64,000 bases of DNA from Reichenbachiella agarivorans (lineage in GTDB: Bacteria > Bacteroidota > Bacteroidia > Cytophagales > Cyclobacteriaceae). The notes under the pieces were generated by a model, which saw only the letters and a program-made list of their open reading frames with translations, made no database searches and was not told the DNA's origin. Both the position numbers and the translations under genes were made by a program. Of this stretch, positions 1 through 8,846 are shown in pieces. The stretch is from assembly GCF_025502585.1 (NCBI RefSeq), contig NZ_CP106679.1, positions 1,097,001 to 1,161,000 on the forward strand, in the 5' to 3' direction. Each line of letters starts with the position of its first letter. The stretch's first letter is position 1.

Positions 1-1
1 A

Positions 2-727
2 CTCTTTGATCCTAATCAGCTTGTTGAAATAGACCTTTCCTATAATTCTGGAGATGATGTATGGCTCTATGATATGGATGATGATGGACATTTGGATGCT
101 TTGATTGGACGTACTTATGGTGATTTGGATTACTTCAGAAATCATGGAGACTTCACTTTTGAACTGGAAGAGGGAAATATTCTAACTTCTGAAAACACAA
201 GCCCTGGCAACCTATCTATTACCATCGAGGACGTGGATGAAGATCAAAAAGATGACCTAATTGTCACTGATCGATCTGGACGACTCTCGATCTATCCAGA
301 TTTTCCTGCCAACAGATCGATATCTAATCAAGAGCTCTTCGATTTTAGTAGCAATGGCACATTCACTACGAGTAGATTTGGGCGATATTCAAAGCCTGCA
401 TTCGGAAAATTAGGCACGACATCTCTGGTTGTCGGGAGTATTCAAGGTGGAATATGGCTCTATGAAAGTAGCAAGGCAGAAAAGAAAAAGCTGAACTTAA
501 CCGTGTATCCCAACCCTTCAGGCATAGATAAAAAAGTCCGTTTTCTTGCTAATCAATCAGCCACATTGTACTTGCTTACGGCCTCTGGACATCTCGTACT
601 AAAGGACATAGATATCACGGGCAATGAGGCTTTAGAATTAGACCTATCATTTCTCCGGTCTGGACTCTACATCGCCTACATCCGAAAGGGCAGCAAAGTA
701 AGTTCTAAAAAAATTGTGCTGAATTGA
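2..727 (+). CDS. T9SS-exported FG-GAP/VCBS-type repeat protein, 5'-truncated
   Basis: The reading frame is open to the left edge, so the N-terminus lies outside; 241 residues are visible. Two calcium-binding-like Asp loops of the FG-GAP/VCBS kind are seen (DMDDDGHLD and DVDEDQKDD), about 60 residues apart, which fits a beta-propeller surface or secreted protein. The last ~75 residues carry a type A T9SS sorting domain: YPNPSG, then a beta-rich segment ending LRSGLYIAYI and a basic tail. Such domains direct export through the type IX system and are removed by PorU, which is also encoded in this window. Ligand or enzymatic activity cannot be told from this fragment. It ends with TGA immediately abutting the stop codon of the convergent omega-amidase gene. 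Confidence 0.85.
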   Translation, partial: LFDPNQLVEIDLSYNSGDDVWLYDMDDDGHLDALIGRTYGDLDYFRNHGDFTFELEEGNILTSENTSPGNLSITIEDVDEDQKDDLIVTDRSGRLSIYPDFPANRSISNQELFDFSSNGTFTTSRFGRYSKPAFGKLGTTSLVVGSIQGGIWLYESSKAEKKKLNLTVYPNPSGIDKKVRFLANQSATLYLLTASGHLVLKDIDITGNEALELDLSFLRSGLYIAYIRKGSKVSSKKIVLN

Positions 728-1519
728 TTAAGAGAAGGTAATCTTATCTGCATCTTGAAGGAAAGCAAACTTACTCCTGAATTCCTCCAACGATTTTCTT
801 TCCAACTTTTGAACAATGACACCCTCTTGCTCATCCAACCCACTCAACACACCACCAGCATAATCCAAAACCACGCTGTGACCTACATACTGATGGTCAT
901 TGCCATCCAATCCCACACGGTTGATTCCTGCGACATAGGATAAATTCTCAATCGCCCTAGCTGGCAATAGAATATCCCAAGCACGAATTCGAGGTTTCGG
1001 CCAGTTGGCAGCATAGATAAGCAAATCATAGTCATACTGTCCTTCATGGACGGTATTTCTTGACCATGCTGGAAAACGCAAATCATAACAGACCAAAGGA
1101 CATATTTTCCATCCCAAATAATCCACAACCAATCGTTCTGTGCCTGGAGTAAAAAATTCTTCCTCCTTGGCCAAGGAAAACAAGTGGCGTTTGTCATAAT
1201 ACTGCATCGTACCATCGGGAAAGGCAAACAAAAACCGATTGAAATACTTTTCTTCCACCTGCACGATGTAGCTACCCCCAACCAAAGTCTGCTTCTGTGC
1301 TGCCATGCGCAACATCCATCTTTGGGTTTTCAAACCAGCCACCTCCGCGAGTTGTTTGGGATTCATCGAAAATCCAGTATTGAACATCTCTGGGAGTAGA
1401 ATCACATCTACCGACTCATCTATACTCCACACCATCTCCTCAAACATCGCCAAGTTGGCTTCTGCATCTTCCCAATAGGGGTTTGCTTGTAAGAGAGCAA
1501 TGGTGAGGTCTGGTATCAT
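728..1519 (-). CDS. Nitrilase-superfamily omega-amidase (YafV/Nit2-like)
   Basis: A 263-residue carbon-nitrogen hydrolase. The Glu-Lys-Cys triad is visible as E44 (LLPEMFNTGF), K110 (YDKRHLF) and C144 (CPLVCYDLRFP). The short length and the PEMFNTGFSM motif fit the omega-amidase/YafV branch, which hydrolyses alpha-ketoglutaramate and alpha-ketosuccinamate and so repairs transamination by-products; the substrate is inferred from family resemblance. ATG start directly follows the def stop codon (last gene of the ric-like/ruvX/def operon). Cytosolic, no signal peptide. Confidence 0.88.
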   Translation of the reverse strand: MIPDLTIALLQANPYWEDAEANLAMFEEMVWSIDESVDVILLPEMFNTGFSMNPKQLAEVAGLKTQRWMLRMAAQKQTLVGGSYIVQVEEKYFNRFLFAFPDGTMQYYDKRHLFSLAKEEEFFTPGTERLVVDYLGWKICPLVCYDLRFPAWSRNTVHEGQYDYDLLIYAANWPKPRIRAWDILLPARAIENLSYVAGINRVGLDGNDHQYVGHSVVLDYAGGVLSGLDEQEGVIVQKLERKSLEEFRSKFAFLQDADKITFS

Positions 1520-2074
1520 TTATCTCTTTTTGGGGAGTTTGATTTTGTAGTCTGCATCACACTTTCCTTTGGTGATGTTCGCTAGTTTGCCTTTGAGGAT
1601 TCTTTTCTTGAATGGCGTCAGGTAATCCGTGAAGAGTATCCCCTCGATATGGTCATACTCGTGTTGAATGATCCTAGCTCTCATGCCATCGAATTCTTCT
1701 TCATGCTCTACGAAATTTTCGTCGAGGTAATTGATTTTCAACCTTGATGGGCGCGTGACATCCTCCCTGATACCTGGGATACTCAAGCAACCTTCGGTAA
1801 AAGTCCAAGAGTCCCCATCTTCCCAAAGGATCTCAGGGTTGATAAATATCTTCTTGAAGTCTGCCATGTCTTCGTCCTCCAAGGGACTGCCATCTACAAC
1901 AAACATTCGGATAGATTTTCCGATCTGTGGAGCCGCCAATCCTATCCCACTGGCGTGATGCATGGTCTCAAACATGTCTTCGGCCAGTTGCTTCACGTCA
2001 ATACTTCCTTCTTCTATGTCTACAGCGGCCTTTTTCAACACAGCATCACCATACACTACTATTGGATAAATCAT
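1520..2074 (-). CDS. def: Peptide deformylase
   Basis: Removes the N-formyl group from nascent proteins. All three family motifs are present in 184 residues: GIGLAAPQIG, EGCLSIPG (metal-ligand Cys) and QHEYDHIEG (HExxH-type metal ligands with catalytic Glu). Its ATG overlaps the ruvX stop in an ATGA arrangement, and its own stop touches the omega-amidase start, so the genes are almost certainly cotranscribed and translationally coupled. The C-terminal tail is lysine-rich, as is common in Bacteroidota deformylases. Confidence 0.96.
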   Translation of the reverse strand: MIYPIVVYGDAVLKKAAVDIEEGSIDVKQLAEDMFETMHHASGIGLAAPQIGKSIRMFVVDGSPLEDEDMADFKKIFINPEILWEDGDSWTFTEGCLSIPGIREDVTRPSRLKINYLDENFVEHEEEFDGMRARIIQHEYDHIEGILFTDYLTPFKKRILKGKLANITKGKCDADYKIKLPKKR

Positions 2075-2484
2075 ATACTAGATTCTAAAAACGACTGCAA
2101 AATAATCGTCGCACTCAATTTGTCTACATTTTCCTTCTTTCGTCTGTCACTTTTTTTCATCCCTCCTGCAAGCATCGCACTTTTAGCCATCTTGCTGGTA
2201 AAACGCTCATCAATCTGATGAATCTGGTGAAGAGGAAATTTTTTCTGTAGCAAATTTATAAAAGACCTGACAGATGCCGTACTATCTGTGTCCTTATTCA
2301 TCAAATCCTTGGGCATACCTATCACAAAAAGGTCTATTCCTTCGCTTTCATGGTATTTGATCAGGAAATCAATAGCTTGGTGGGTAGGGACGGTATCGAG
2401 TGGTGTGGCGATGATTCGCAATGGGTCTGTGACAGCTATTCCAGTGCGCTTTTTGCCATAGTCTATGGCGAGTATCCTTCCCAT
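2071..2484 (-). CDS. ruvX: RuvX/YqgF, putative Holliday-junction resolvase / pre-16S rRNA nuclease
   Basis: A 137-residue RNase H-fold protein of the YqgF family. The N-terminus has the family signature ILAIDYGKKRTGIAVTD, holding the first catalytic Asp, and IDERFTSKMA is the conserved central motif with the second acidic residue. In the studied relatives it processes the 5' end of 16S rRNA; a recombination role has also been proposed. The ATG overlaps the upstream stop by one base (TAATG) and the 3' end overlaps def by four bases. Confidence 0.94.
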   Translation of the reverse strand: MGRILAIDYGKKRTGIAVTDPLRIIATPLDTVPTHQAIDFLIKYHESEGIDLFVIGMPKDLMNKDTDSTASVRSFINLLQKKFPLHQIHQIDERFTSKMAKSAMLAGGMKKSDRRKKENVDKLSATIILQSFLESSI

Positions 2485-3221
2485 TAATTTTGGTTCACTT
2501 TTGATTGAAAGAGCAATTTCGTTCTCTTTTCCAATTCTAGCGCCCTTGGGAACAATATATCATTTTCTATTCTTGCGTGATCTTTTAGCCTCTGGTCAAA
2601 AGAATTCAATTCCTTGAAAAGAACCTTGAGTTGTACATGGGTTATTTCTTGGGTATTGTAGCTATTGGTAATGCCTCTGATGCCCGCCATTTCGTCATCC
2701 GAATCGTGGTGGTGCAATGCAAATTCCTGAATGGAAAATGAACCATACTTGGTCAATGGGTTTGACGCATAATTTTTGGTATTCACAAAATGATCCAACT
2801 CCAACACATAAGCAAAGAGCTTGTCCTCTTCTTCATAGATGTGATGGATAAAATCCTCAACAAACATAGGCATCACCAATTTCAAATCTTCCTGAAGCTC
2901 AGAGCTGGTCATTGTGTCCAAATTATTGACGACTTTCAGCAGAAAAGGAAGCGAGTCTTTGATAAAAACTTGATGAGAATGCTTGAGGTACTCGATAACC
3001 ACACGAATTGGGTAGTTTTTCAATGCCAAAAAGTCTATGGCCTGATTGCTCTTTTTGTTTTCCATCACAGATTTGAGCTGATCCACTGTGATGTTGTATT
3101 CTGCACAGACCTGCTCCAAGGTCTTGTTTCTGGACTGGTAAAACTCTACGCCAAAGAAGTCCAATACCTTGGCATAGACAAAATTCTCGTTGACTATACT
3201 TTCTATGGATTTGTGTTGCAT
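2484..3221 (-). CDS. Hemerythrin-domain protein of the ScdA/Ric (DUF542) type, divergent
   Basis: The 245-residue protein has a ScdA-like N-terminal domain (residues ~1-60) followed by a hemerythrin-like four-helix domain (~80-230) with many His/Glu candidates for a di-iron site (HHIYEEED, ALHHHDSDDE, DHARIENDILFP). Ric proteins repair nitrosatively or oxidatively damaged iron-sulfur clusters. Unlike canonical members the N-domain lacks the paired-cysteine motif; FGVEFYQSRNKTL stands where GIDFCCGG-type sequence is expected. The ATG at 3221 is preferred over an upstream in-frame TTG at 3251, because that TTG lies inside a good promoter (-7 TATATTTG). First gene of an operon with ruvX, def and an omega-amidase. 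Function is inferred from domain content. Confidence 0.8.
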   Translation of the reverse strand: MQHKSIESIVNENFVYAKVLDFFGVEFYQSRNKTLEQVCAEYNITVDQLKSVMENKKSNQAIDFLALKNYPIRVVIEYLKHSHQVFIKDSLPFLLKVVNNLDTMTSSELQEDLKLVMPMFVEDFIHHIYEEEDKLFAYVLELDHFVNTKNYASNPLTKYGSFSIQEFALHHHDSDDEMAGIRGITNSYNTQEITHVQLKVLFKELNSFDQRLKDHARIENDILFPRALELEKRTKLLFQSKVNQN

Positions 3222-3248
3222 GGGTAGCGTTTTATAATGGGTCACCAA

Positions 3249-3279
3249 CAAATATAAAAAATCGCTCGACCAGGCGCAA
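3249..3279 (-). promoter_or_regulatory. Bacteroidota-type promoter of the hemerythrin/ruvX/def operon
   Basis: Read on the minus strand: TTG (3279-3277), a 20-base spacer, then TATATTTG (3256-3249), a full match to the Bacteroidota -7 consensus TAnnTTTG with a -33 TTG at the usual spacing. The ATG lies 28 bases downstream of the -7 box. This is the clearest promoter in the window. Confidence 0.65.
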
Positions 3280-3320
3280 TTATTATTTGCCCGTCATGAC
3301 AAAAATCATATCTATTGACT

Positions 3321-4283
3321 TTATAATAACTCAGCGATGATCTTACTCATGCTCATCCCTTCGGCCTCTGCCTTGAAGTTTCTCACCAACCTGTGTTTCA
3401 AAATTGGCTCAGCGACTGCTTTGACATCTTCTATATCTGGAGAGTATTTTCCATTCAACAGGGCGTTGCATCTTGCGCCTTTGATCAGGAACTGTGATGC
3501 CCTAGGTCCTGCGCCCCACTCTAGGTACGACTGGGTCACAGCTGCCGCACGCTCCGATGTAGGTCTGGTCTTGTGTACCAGATTGACAGCATATTCGATG
3601 ACATTGTCCGCCACAGGCACCTTGTTAACCAACGCCTGAAATGCCATGATTTCCTTGGCATCCAACACGGGCTTGACCTTCTCATCCTGTATCGCATCCT
3701 GTTTTACGATGTTGAGTTCTGATTGATAATCTGGGTAATCCAAACTAATCATGAACATAAATCTGTCCAGCTGTGCCTCTGGCAAAGGATATGTACCTTC
3801 TTGCTCGATTGGATTTTGAGTAGCCAATACAAAAAATGGCTTTTCCAGTTCCCACTTCTTTCCACCTACAGTCACTGCGTACTCTTGCATGGATTCGAGG
3901 AGTGCCGCTTGTGTCTTTGGTGGTGTTCTATTGATCTCATCAGCCAACACGATGTTGGAAAAAATAGGCCCCTTGATGAACTTGAAATTTCTATCCTTGT
4001 CCAAAGTCTCTGCTCCCAAAATATCTGAGGGCATCAAATCGGGTGTAAACTGGATTCTGTTGAAATCTAGATGAAGAGCCGAAGAAATTGTTTTGATCAG
4101 GAGGGTCTTTGCCAGCCCAGGTACACCAACCAAAAGTGAGTGCCCCTGACAAAACATTGAGGTCAAAAGCAGTCTCACGACTTCATCTTGGCCTATGATG
4201 ACTTTTGAAATTTCTTTTTTTAAATCAGTAAAGGCCTTGAACAAGGCGTCTGCTGCTTCTACTTCATCTTTGAATTCGCTCAT
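3321..4283 (-). CDS. MoxR-family AAA+ ATPase
   Basis: A 320-residue MoxR ATPase. Walker A is GVPGLAKT, Walker B is IVLADEINRTPPKTQAALLESMQE, and the AAA_lid domain follows from about residue 235. MoxR proteins act as chaperones that assemble or activate partner proteins, usually DUF58 and von Willebrand A proteins encoded next door; none is encoded here. ATG at 4283 is chosen over TTG at 4313, since the former sits 8 bases after the SurA stop and gives the usual N-terminus. Last gene of the minus-strand folding-factor operon. Confidence 0.92.
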   Translation of the reverse strand: MSEFKDEVEAADALFKAFTDLKKEISKVIIGQDEVVRLLLTSMFCQGHSLLVGVPGLAKTLLIKTISSALHLDFNRIQFTPDLMPSDILGAETLDKDRNFKFIKGPIFSNIVLADEINRTPPKTQAALLESMQEYAVTVGGKKWELEKPFFVLATQNPIEQEGTYPLPEAQLDRFMFMISLDYPDYQSELNIVKQDAIQDEKVKPVLDAKEIMAFQALVNKVPVADNVIEYAVNLVHKTRPTSERAAAVTQSYLEWGAGPRASQFLIKGARCNALLNGKYSPDIEDVKAVAEPILKHRLVRNFKAEAEGMSMSKIIAELL

Positions 4284-4291
4284 GTATTTGG

Positions 4292-5635
4292 TCAATCTAC
4301 AAGGATCCGACAATGGTCATATTCCTCTTCAATGTTGATATATACTTCTCCTTTGGCTCCATCGAACCAGTCCGACATGATGCCGTTTCGCTTATTCGCC
4401 AAGGCGGCCGATCTGATTTTCTGATAATCTTCTAGCAAATTGGCTTGGTGAGGAGGTACTTTTGCTTTGTAATATACAATCCTGACGGCACCTTTGCCAT
4501 CATCCATTTTGTATTCAAATGGTCGTGTAATCTCTCCTACCTTCATCGTATCGATCGTGAAAAACAAAGTAGGATCCAATTCTTCTACCGAAATTCTCAT
4601 CGCACCTGTTGCATCACTGAAGTAGCCTCCGTTTCCGCTGGTTTGCTTGTCATCAGAGTGTTCCTTGGCCAATAGATCAAATCTAACACTGTCTCTGATG
4701 ATAGACGTCCTCAGACTATCCAAAAAATCTTTGGTTTCTTGTATATCTGATGGACTAGGTTTTGGGATGATCAAAATGTGACGCGAATTGTAGGTGTTAC
4801 CTCTTCTCTCTATGAGTTGAATCAAATGAAAACCAAATTGAGTCTCGACTGGATTAGAAATTTCGCCTGGTTTCATACTCAATGCAGCGGCTTCAAACTC
4901 AGGGGCAAGCTCCCCTCTGTTGAAAAAGCCCAACTCTCCACCTTGTCTAGCAGAGCCTGGATCCATCGAATACTTTTGCGCCAATACTCCAAAGTCAATC
5001 CCGTTTTGAATTCTCTCCTTGATATCCAACAATTGTAAGCGAACCTCATCTTTCCTGTTGTCGTTGGGTTCTGGGATTTTTACTATATGACCAATGGTCA
5101 CCTCCGTAGAAAAGTACGGCAAACTATCTTGAGGTATTTTGCCAAAAAACTTCTTTACTTCAGCTGGCGTAATACTCACATCAGAGCTGATCACTCCTTG
5201 CATCTTTTGTACGATCATTTGCTCCTTGATCTGGTCAAAGAGCTCTTCGCGAAACTCCGCCACCGTTTTGTTATAGATTTCTTCCAGCTTCTCTTCTGAG
5301 CCGATCTGTTGGATAAAGTATGACATCCTTTGGTCCAGGTTTTGTTCTACCTGTATGTCCATCACTTCGACAGAATCTATCTCTGCTTTGGCTACCATCA
5401 GTTTGTTGATCACCAAACTCTCCAAAATCTGACATTTGACATCTCCTGTAGCAATCTCTCCTCTTGACAAAAATTCCAAATAGGCCTTTTCCAATTCAGA
5501 CTTCAAAATGATGTAGTCATCCACCTTGGCAACAATCTTGTCAATTACCACACCCTTATCCTGCTGAGCCATTGCCTGCGTACAAATCAACATCGTCACT
5601 GCAGCCAAGACAGACTTAATATATTTCAAATTCAT
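4292..5635 (-). CDS. surA: SurA-like periplasmic peptidyl-prolyl cis-trans isomerase/chaperone
   Basis: 447 residues with a Sec signal peptide (cleavage expected after TQAMA, about residue 23), a SurA N-terminal chaperone domain (~30-165), and two parvulin (PPIC) domains: the first from GHIVKIPEP to GFHLIQLIER and the second from HILIIPKPSP onward. SurA escorts unfolded outer membrane proteins across the periplasm. The domain order matches proteobacterial SurA. The start overlaps the end of the upstream SurA-like lipoprotein gene by 20 bases. Placement behind two related foldase genes supports an outer-membrane biogenesis operon. Confidence 0.92.
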   Translation of the reverse strand: MNLKYIKSVLAAVTMLICTQAMAQQDKGVVIDKIVAKVDDYIILKSELEKAYLEFLSRGEIATGDVKCQILESLVINKLMVAKAEIDSVEVMDIQVEQNLDQRMSYFIQQIGSEEKLEEIYNKTVAEFREELFDQIKEQMIVQKMQGVISSDVSITPAEVKKFFGKIPQDSLPYFSTEVTIGHIVKIPEPNDNRKDEVRLQLLDIKERIQNGIDFGVLAQKYSMDPGSARQGGELGFFNRGELAPEFEAAALSMKPGEISNPVETQFGFHLIQLIERRGNTYNSRHILIIPKPSPSDIQETKDFLDSLRTSIIRDSVRFDLLAKEHSDDKQTSGNGGYFSDATGAMRISVEELDPTLFFTIDTMKVGEITRPFEYKMDDGKGAVRIVYYKAKVPPHQANLLEDYQKIRSAALANKRNGIMSDWFDGAKGEVYINIEEEYDHCRILVD

Positions 5636-6494
5636 TGTTTTCTTTTGCGTTCTCTAATAGATCCTCTTCGAGCTGTTTCCTCAAGTCAACCTTCTTCTTA
5701 TTGATTAGAATGCTTTCTATGTCATCATGGATGTATTCCAATGGAGATATTTGATTGGAAATTTTGTAATCCAAGAGTCTAATGAAGTAATAATTGGTTT
5801 CGTCGGAGCTTTCTACATAGCTATTGTTCTTCAAAAACGTGACCTTGTCCTGTACATTGGCAAAGGGTGTGCCTGCAATCACTTCATCAAAATTGATCCA
5901 AAGATCTGTCTCTAACGATGACTGTGCTGCAAAACGATAACAATAGGATTGAATCTCCTCAAGATCCGTTTTGGGATAGCCACGTACCAGTTTGCGGAAA
6001 TTATCTATCTGGGGCGCCTCTGCTGGCACTACTGCGTACAAGCATCTGATAATATTTTGTCTCAAGACAAAATTTTCAAATTTATCATCATAATACTCTC
6101 GAATCTCTGCTTCTGAAATCTTCTTGTCGAGTCGTTGATTGACATAGTATTTTTCAAACTCATGCACCATGAGCGCATAGCGGTAGTCCAATACTTTTCG
6201 CTCGATATTGGCCTCATCAAAATCAATTTCTTTGGATGCTCGTGATATCGTCAGCTGCTTTCTTACCCACGAATCAATGTATTTCTGAACAATCTGCAAA
6301 CTGTCTTGACTGGTCATGCTATTCAAAGTCAAGCCTTCTATATCATCTGCATATAGGTAGATGTCATTGACTCTAGCTACGGGTTTTCTAGTCACCTCTT
6401 CTTCTGCCTCCAAGGGAGAGTACAGTTGCTTGCAGCTCCCTCCTAAGATGAGCATGCCAAACAGAAAATAGATATAATTAGAATGTTTTGACAA
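5616..6494 (-). CDS. SurA_N-like lipoprotein lacking a parvulin domain
   Basis: A predicted lipoprotein of 292 residues. Starting at TTG 6494 gives a normal signal (hydrophobic stretch then GGSC at residue ~21); the alternative ATG at 6455 leaves only seven residues before the Cys, so TTG is preferred, although it overlaps the upstream gene by 17 bases. The body resembles SurA N-domains (ARVNDIYLYADDI, then helical segments and a C-terminal charged helix), but I see no parvulin motif. It lies between two parvulin genes and probably works with them as a membrane-anchored chaperone (inference). Confidence 0.8.
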   Translation of the reverse strand: MSKHSNYIYFLFGMLILGGSCKQLYSPLEAEEEVTRKPVARVNDIYLYADDIEGLTLNSMTSQDSLQIVQKYIDSWVRKQLTISRASKEIDFDEANIERKVLDYRYALMVHEFEKYYVNQRLDKKISEAEIREYYDDKFENFVLRQNIIRCLYAVVPAEAPQIDNFRKLVRGYPKTDLEEIQSYCYRFAAQSSLETDLWINFDEVIAGTPFANVQDKVTFLKNNSYVESSDETNYYFIRLLDYKISNQISPLEYIHDDIESILINKKKVDLRKQLEEDLLENAKENNEFEIY

Positions 6495-8430
6495 AACTTT
6501 TGAATACTGGTTTGTTCAACTTGTAAGGATACTTGGCTCTCAATTCTGCGAGCCAACGTGTCTCCAATTCATTTTGATAATCCGAAATAACCAAGCCCTT
6601 GACTTTGTCCAGAGGTAACTTCGCAGCAGGAATAACTTGCTCTACTATCCAGAGGGTATAGTATCCATCACTCTCCTGTAAGTAAGTTCCAGTCTCCCAA
6701 TGCCCATCCAGAAAAGGTTCTTCTCCCTTCTTGATTTCCAAATCATCAATTTGCAAAGCTAAGGCTTCTTGGTCATTGAATACACTATCCAACTGTGAAT
6801 TTGACAGACCAAGCTGCTGGCTCGCCTGCTTTATCACTTCTTGACTGGCAGAGGTCAGTTTCCTCACCTTCAACATTTCCTCAGAGATGTATTTGCCAGC
6901 ATTCTGATCAAAATAGGCTTGCAACCCCACTGTATCAATCAATGCCTTTTCCCAAACTTCGTCTTCCATCAGGTTAAAGAGCAAGATTCCACTGCGGTAT
7001 TCATCCAATATTCTCTTATAATCTTGATTGTTTTGCTCGATGAAAGCCATCTCTGCATCAAATATGCTCTCGGACTCAAACCGATCGTACAATTGCTTCT
7101 TATACTCCTCCAAATCCGCAGTCTTTCTGACACGCTGTGCACTCTTGACATATTTATAAAAATCAGCTACAGTATATACACTTGTCTCAAGGCTAAAAAG
7201 TACATTGCTCAAGACAGAACTAGTAGTGTCATAGTTCCAATTTGCAACTTTGAGCGTAGAATCAATTCCTTGGAGTGCATTCGATTGAACTTTTTTGTCC
7301 AGTTTGAAGCCTTGTTCTTTTTTCAGAGTAGCCAGTACCTCTGATTGACTATCCTGAGATCTACTGTCTCTGGTCACACGCTTTTCCAAGTCTACTTTGA
7401 TCTCATCAAATGGTTCTAACGGCTTCTTGTCAATCAACTTGATAATGTGCCACCCGAATCGGGTTTGAACTGGTACACTGATGTCTCCTGGATTTTTTAA
7501 GGCAAATGCAGCGTCTTCGAATGGCGGCACCAAAGCCCCCGTTCCAAACCAACGCAACTCACCACCAGCTTTGGCAGAGCTCTGATCTTCTGAGTATAGT
7601 TTGCACTGTTCTGCCCAGTCTTTCCCTTCACGTAGGTTCTCATATATCGAGTCGATCTTCTTTTTTGCTTTGTCATTTGTCACAGTATCAGTCGTGGTCT
7701 TGATCATGATATGTGCTACCTTGACTTGTCCTCTGGCAGGCCTTTTATCGATTACCTTGAGCAAATGATACCCAAATCGAGTTTTGATTGGCCCTGCGAC
7801 TGTTCCTACTGCGTTTTGGTAAGCAGCATTCTCAAATGGATACACCATTTGCAACGCCGAAAAGTATCCCAAATATCCGCCATTCATTTTGACACTTGGA
7901 TCTTGCGAATATTTTTTGGCCTGTTCGGTAAAATCCGCCCCTTTGGTGATCTCTTCTTTGATTTTCAATACTTCATTGTATATCCTCAAGGTATCCTCAG
8001 GCAGTGCATTTTCTTCTACTTTCAGCAGGATATGAGCTGCCGACACCTCAAATTTCATGCGTTCGTAGGCTTCAGAGAGGAGCTTCTGATTGAATTGGGT
8101 AGTAGTCAGATAAGGTTCTGCCAATTGTTTTTTGTATCCTTCTAACTCATCAATAAAATCCTTGTCCTTATCCATGCCACGACTGACGGCTTCTTGTACC
8201 TTTAGTCTAAAATTGACATAAAGATCCAAATACGCTTCGATCTTGATTTTTGCACTATCAGCACTGGGTCTCTCTGAGTTCTTTAAAAAATAGTACTCAA
8301 AAGTACCAAGATCATAAGGCTGATCCCCAAGACGAAAGAGTGTCTTTTCCTGCAAGTCATTTTTGGACTGTGCATGGGACTGAAAATTGAAAGCAAAAAG
8401 TAATAGGGTAATTAAGGTAGATAATCTCAT
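6478..8430 (-). CDS. Periplasmic peptidyl-prolyl isomerase with two parvulin domains
   Basis: 650 residues from ATG 8430 (a TTG at 8463 is ignored, since the ATG gives a clean signal peptide ending SHAQ). Two tandem PPIC domains are evident: AHILLKVEEN to GYHLLKVIDK (~125-230) and AHIMIKTTTD to GWHIIKLIDK (~235-345). The long C-terminal half is helical, with no domain I recognise beyond SurA-like helices. Likely periplasmic foldase for outer membrane proteins. It begins 8 bases after the RsbW-like gene and overlaps the next gene, so it links the signalling module to the folding factors. Confidence 0.9.
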   Translation of the reverse strand: MRLSTLITLLLFAFNFQSHAQSKNDLQEKTLFRLGDQPYDLGTFEYYFLKNSERPSADSAKIKIEAYLDLYVNFRLKVQEAVSRGMDKDKDFIDELEGYKKQLAEPYLTTTQFNQKLLSEAYERMKFEVSAAHILLKVEENALPEDTLRIYNEVLKIKEEITKGADFTEQAKKYSQDPSVKMNGGYLGYFSALQMVYPFENAAYQNAVGTVAGPIKTRFGYHLLKVIDKRPARGQVKVAHIMIKTTTDTVTNDKAKKKIDSIYENLREGKDWAEQCKLYSEDQSSAKAGGELRWFGTGALVPPFEDAAFALKNPGDISVPVQTRFGWHIIKLIDKKPLEPFDEIKVDLEKRVTRDSRSQDSQSEVLATLKKEQGFKLDKKVQSNALQGIDSTLKVANWNYDTTSSVLSNVLFSLETSVYTVADFYKYVKSAQRVRKTADLEEYKKQLYDRFESESIFDAEMAFIEQNNQDYKRILDEYRSGILLFNLMEDEVWEKALIDTVGLQAYFDQNAGKYISEEMLKVRKLTSASQEVIKQASQQLGLSNSQLDSVFNDQEALALQIDDLEIKKGEEPFLDGHWETGTYLQESDGYYTLWIVEQVIPAAKLPLDKVKGLVISDYQNELETRWLAELRAKYPYKLNKPVFKSFVKTF

Positions 8431-8438
8431 CGTTGAAT

Positions 8439-8846
8439 TTAGAATTTCTTCATCATGCGGCAAATGTTACGATTCTTTTCTATTTTGAACTCCACTTCGT
8501 CCATTATATTTCTGACCAACATGATGCCCAAACCACCCTTTTTCCTTTTTCGGATGATTTCTTCCAAGTCGGGTTCTTCATAGTTGCAGTATTCGAATCC
8601 TTGGCCATAATCGATGATCTCAAAGATCACTTTTCGGTCTCCATTATCCTCGACAAACAGCTCCAGACGTTCAGATGCTTGACATTGATTGGAGTGAATG
8701 ATCAAATTGGCACAGACTTCGTCCACGGCCAAGATGATTTTGTGGGCATCGTTCTCAGCGAGCCCCATGTTGCCAAGGACTTCTGCAACAAACTCACGGA
8801 TTTCCTTGAGTTTTTCTCTGGCACATGATGTTTTAAACTGATGCAT
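8439..8846 (-). CDS. RsbW/SpoIIAB-like ATP-binding protein (anti-sigma-type kinase)
   Basis: 135 residues, single HATPase_c_2 domain. N box DEVCANLIIHS, G1 box DYGQGF and G2 box KGGLGIMLVRNIMDEV are all recognisable. Proteins of this kind phosphorylate a STAS antagonist and bind a target, classically a sigma factor. The STAS gene lies directly upstream with a one-base stop/start overlap (TAATG), and a SpoIIE-type phosphatase precedes it, so this is a complete three-part partner switch. The target is not encoded nearby. Confidence 0.9.
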   Translation of the reverse strand: MHQFKTSCAREKLKEIREFVAEVLGNMGLAENDAHKIILAVDEVCANLIIHSNQCQASERLELFVEDNGDRKVIFEIIDYGQGFEYCNYEEPDLEEIIRKRKKGGLGIMLVRNIMDEVEFKIEKNRNICRMMKKF

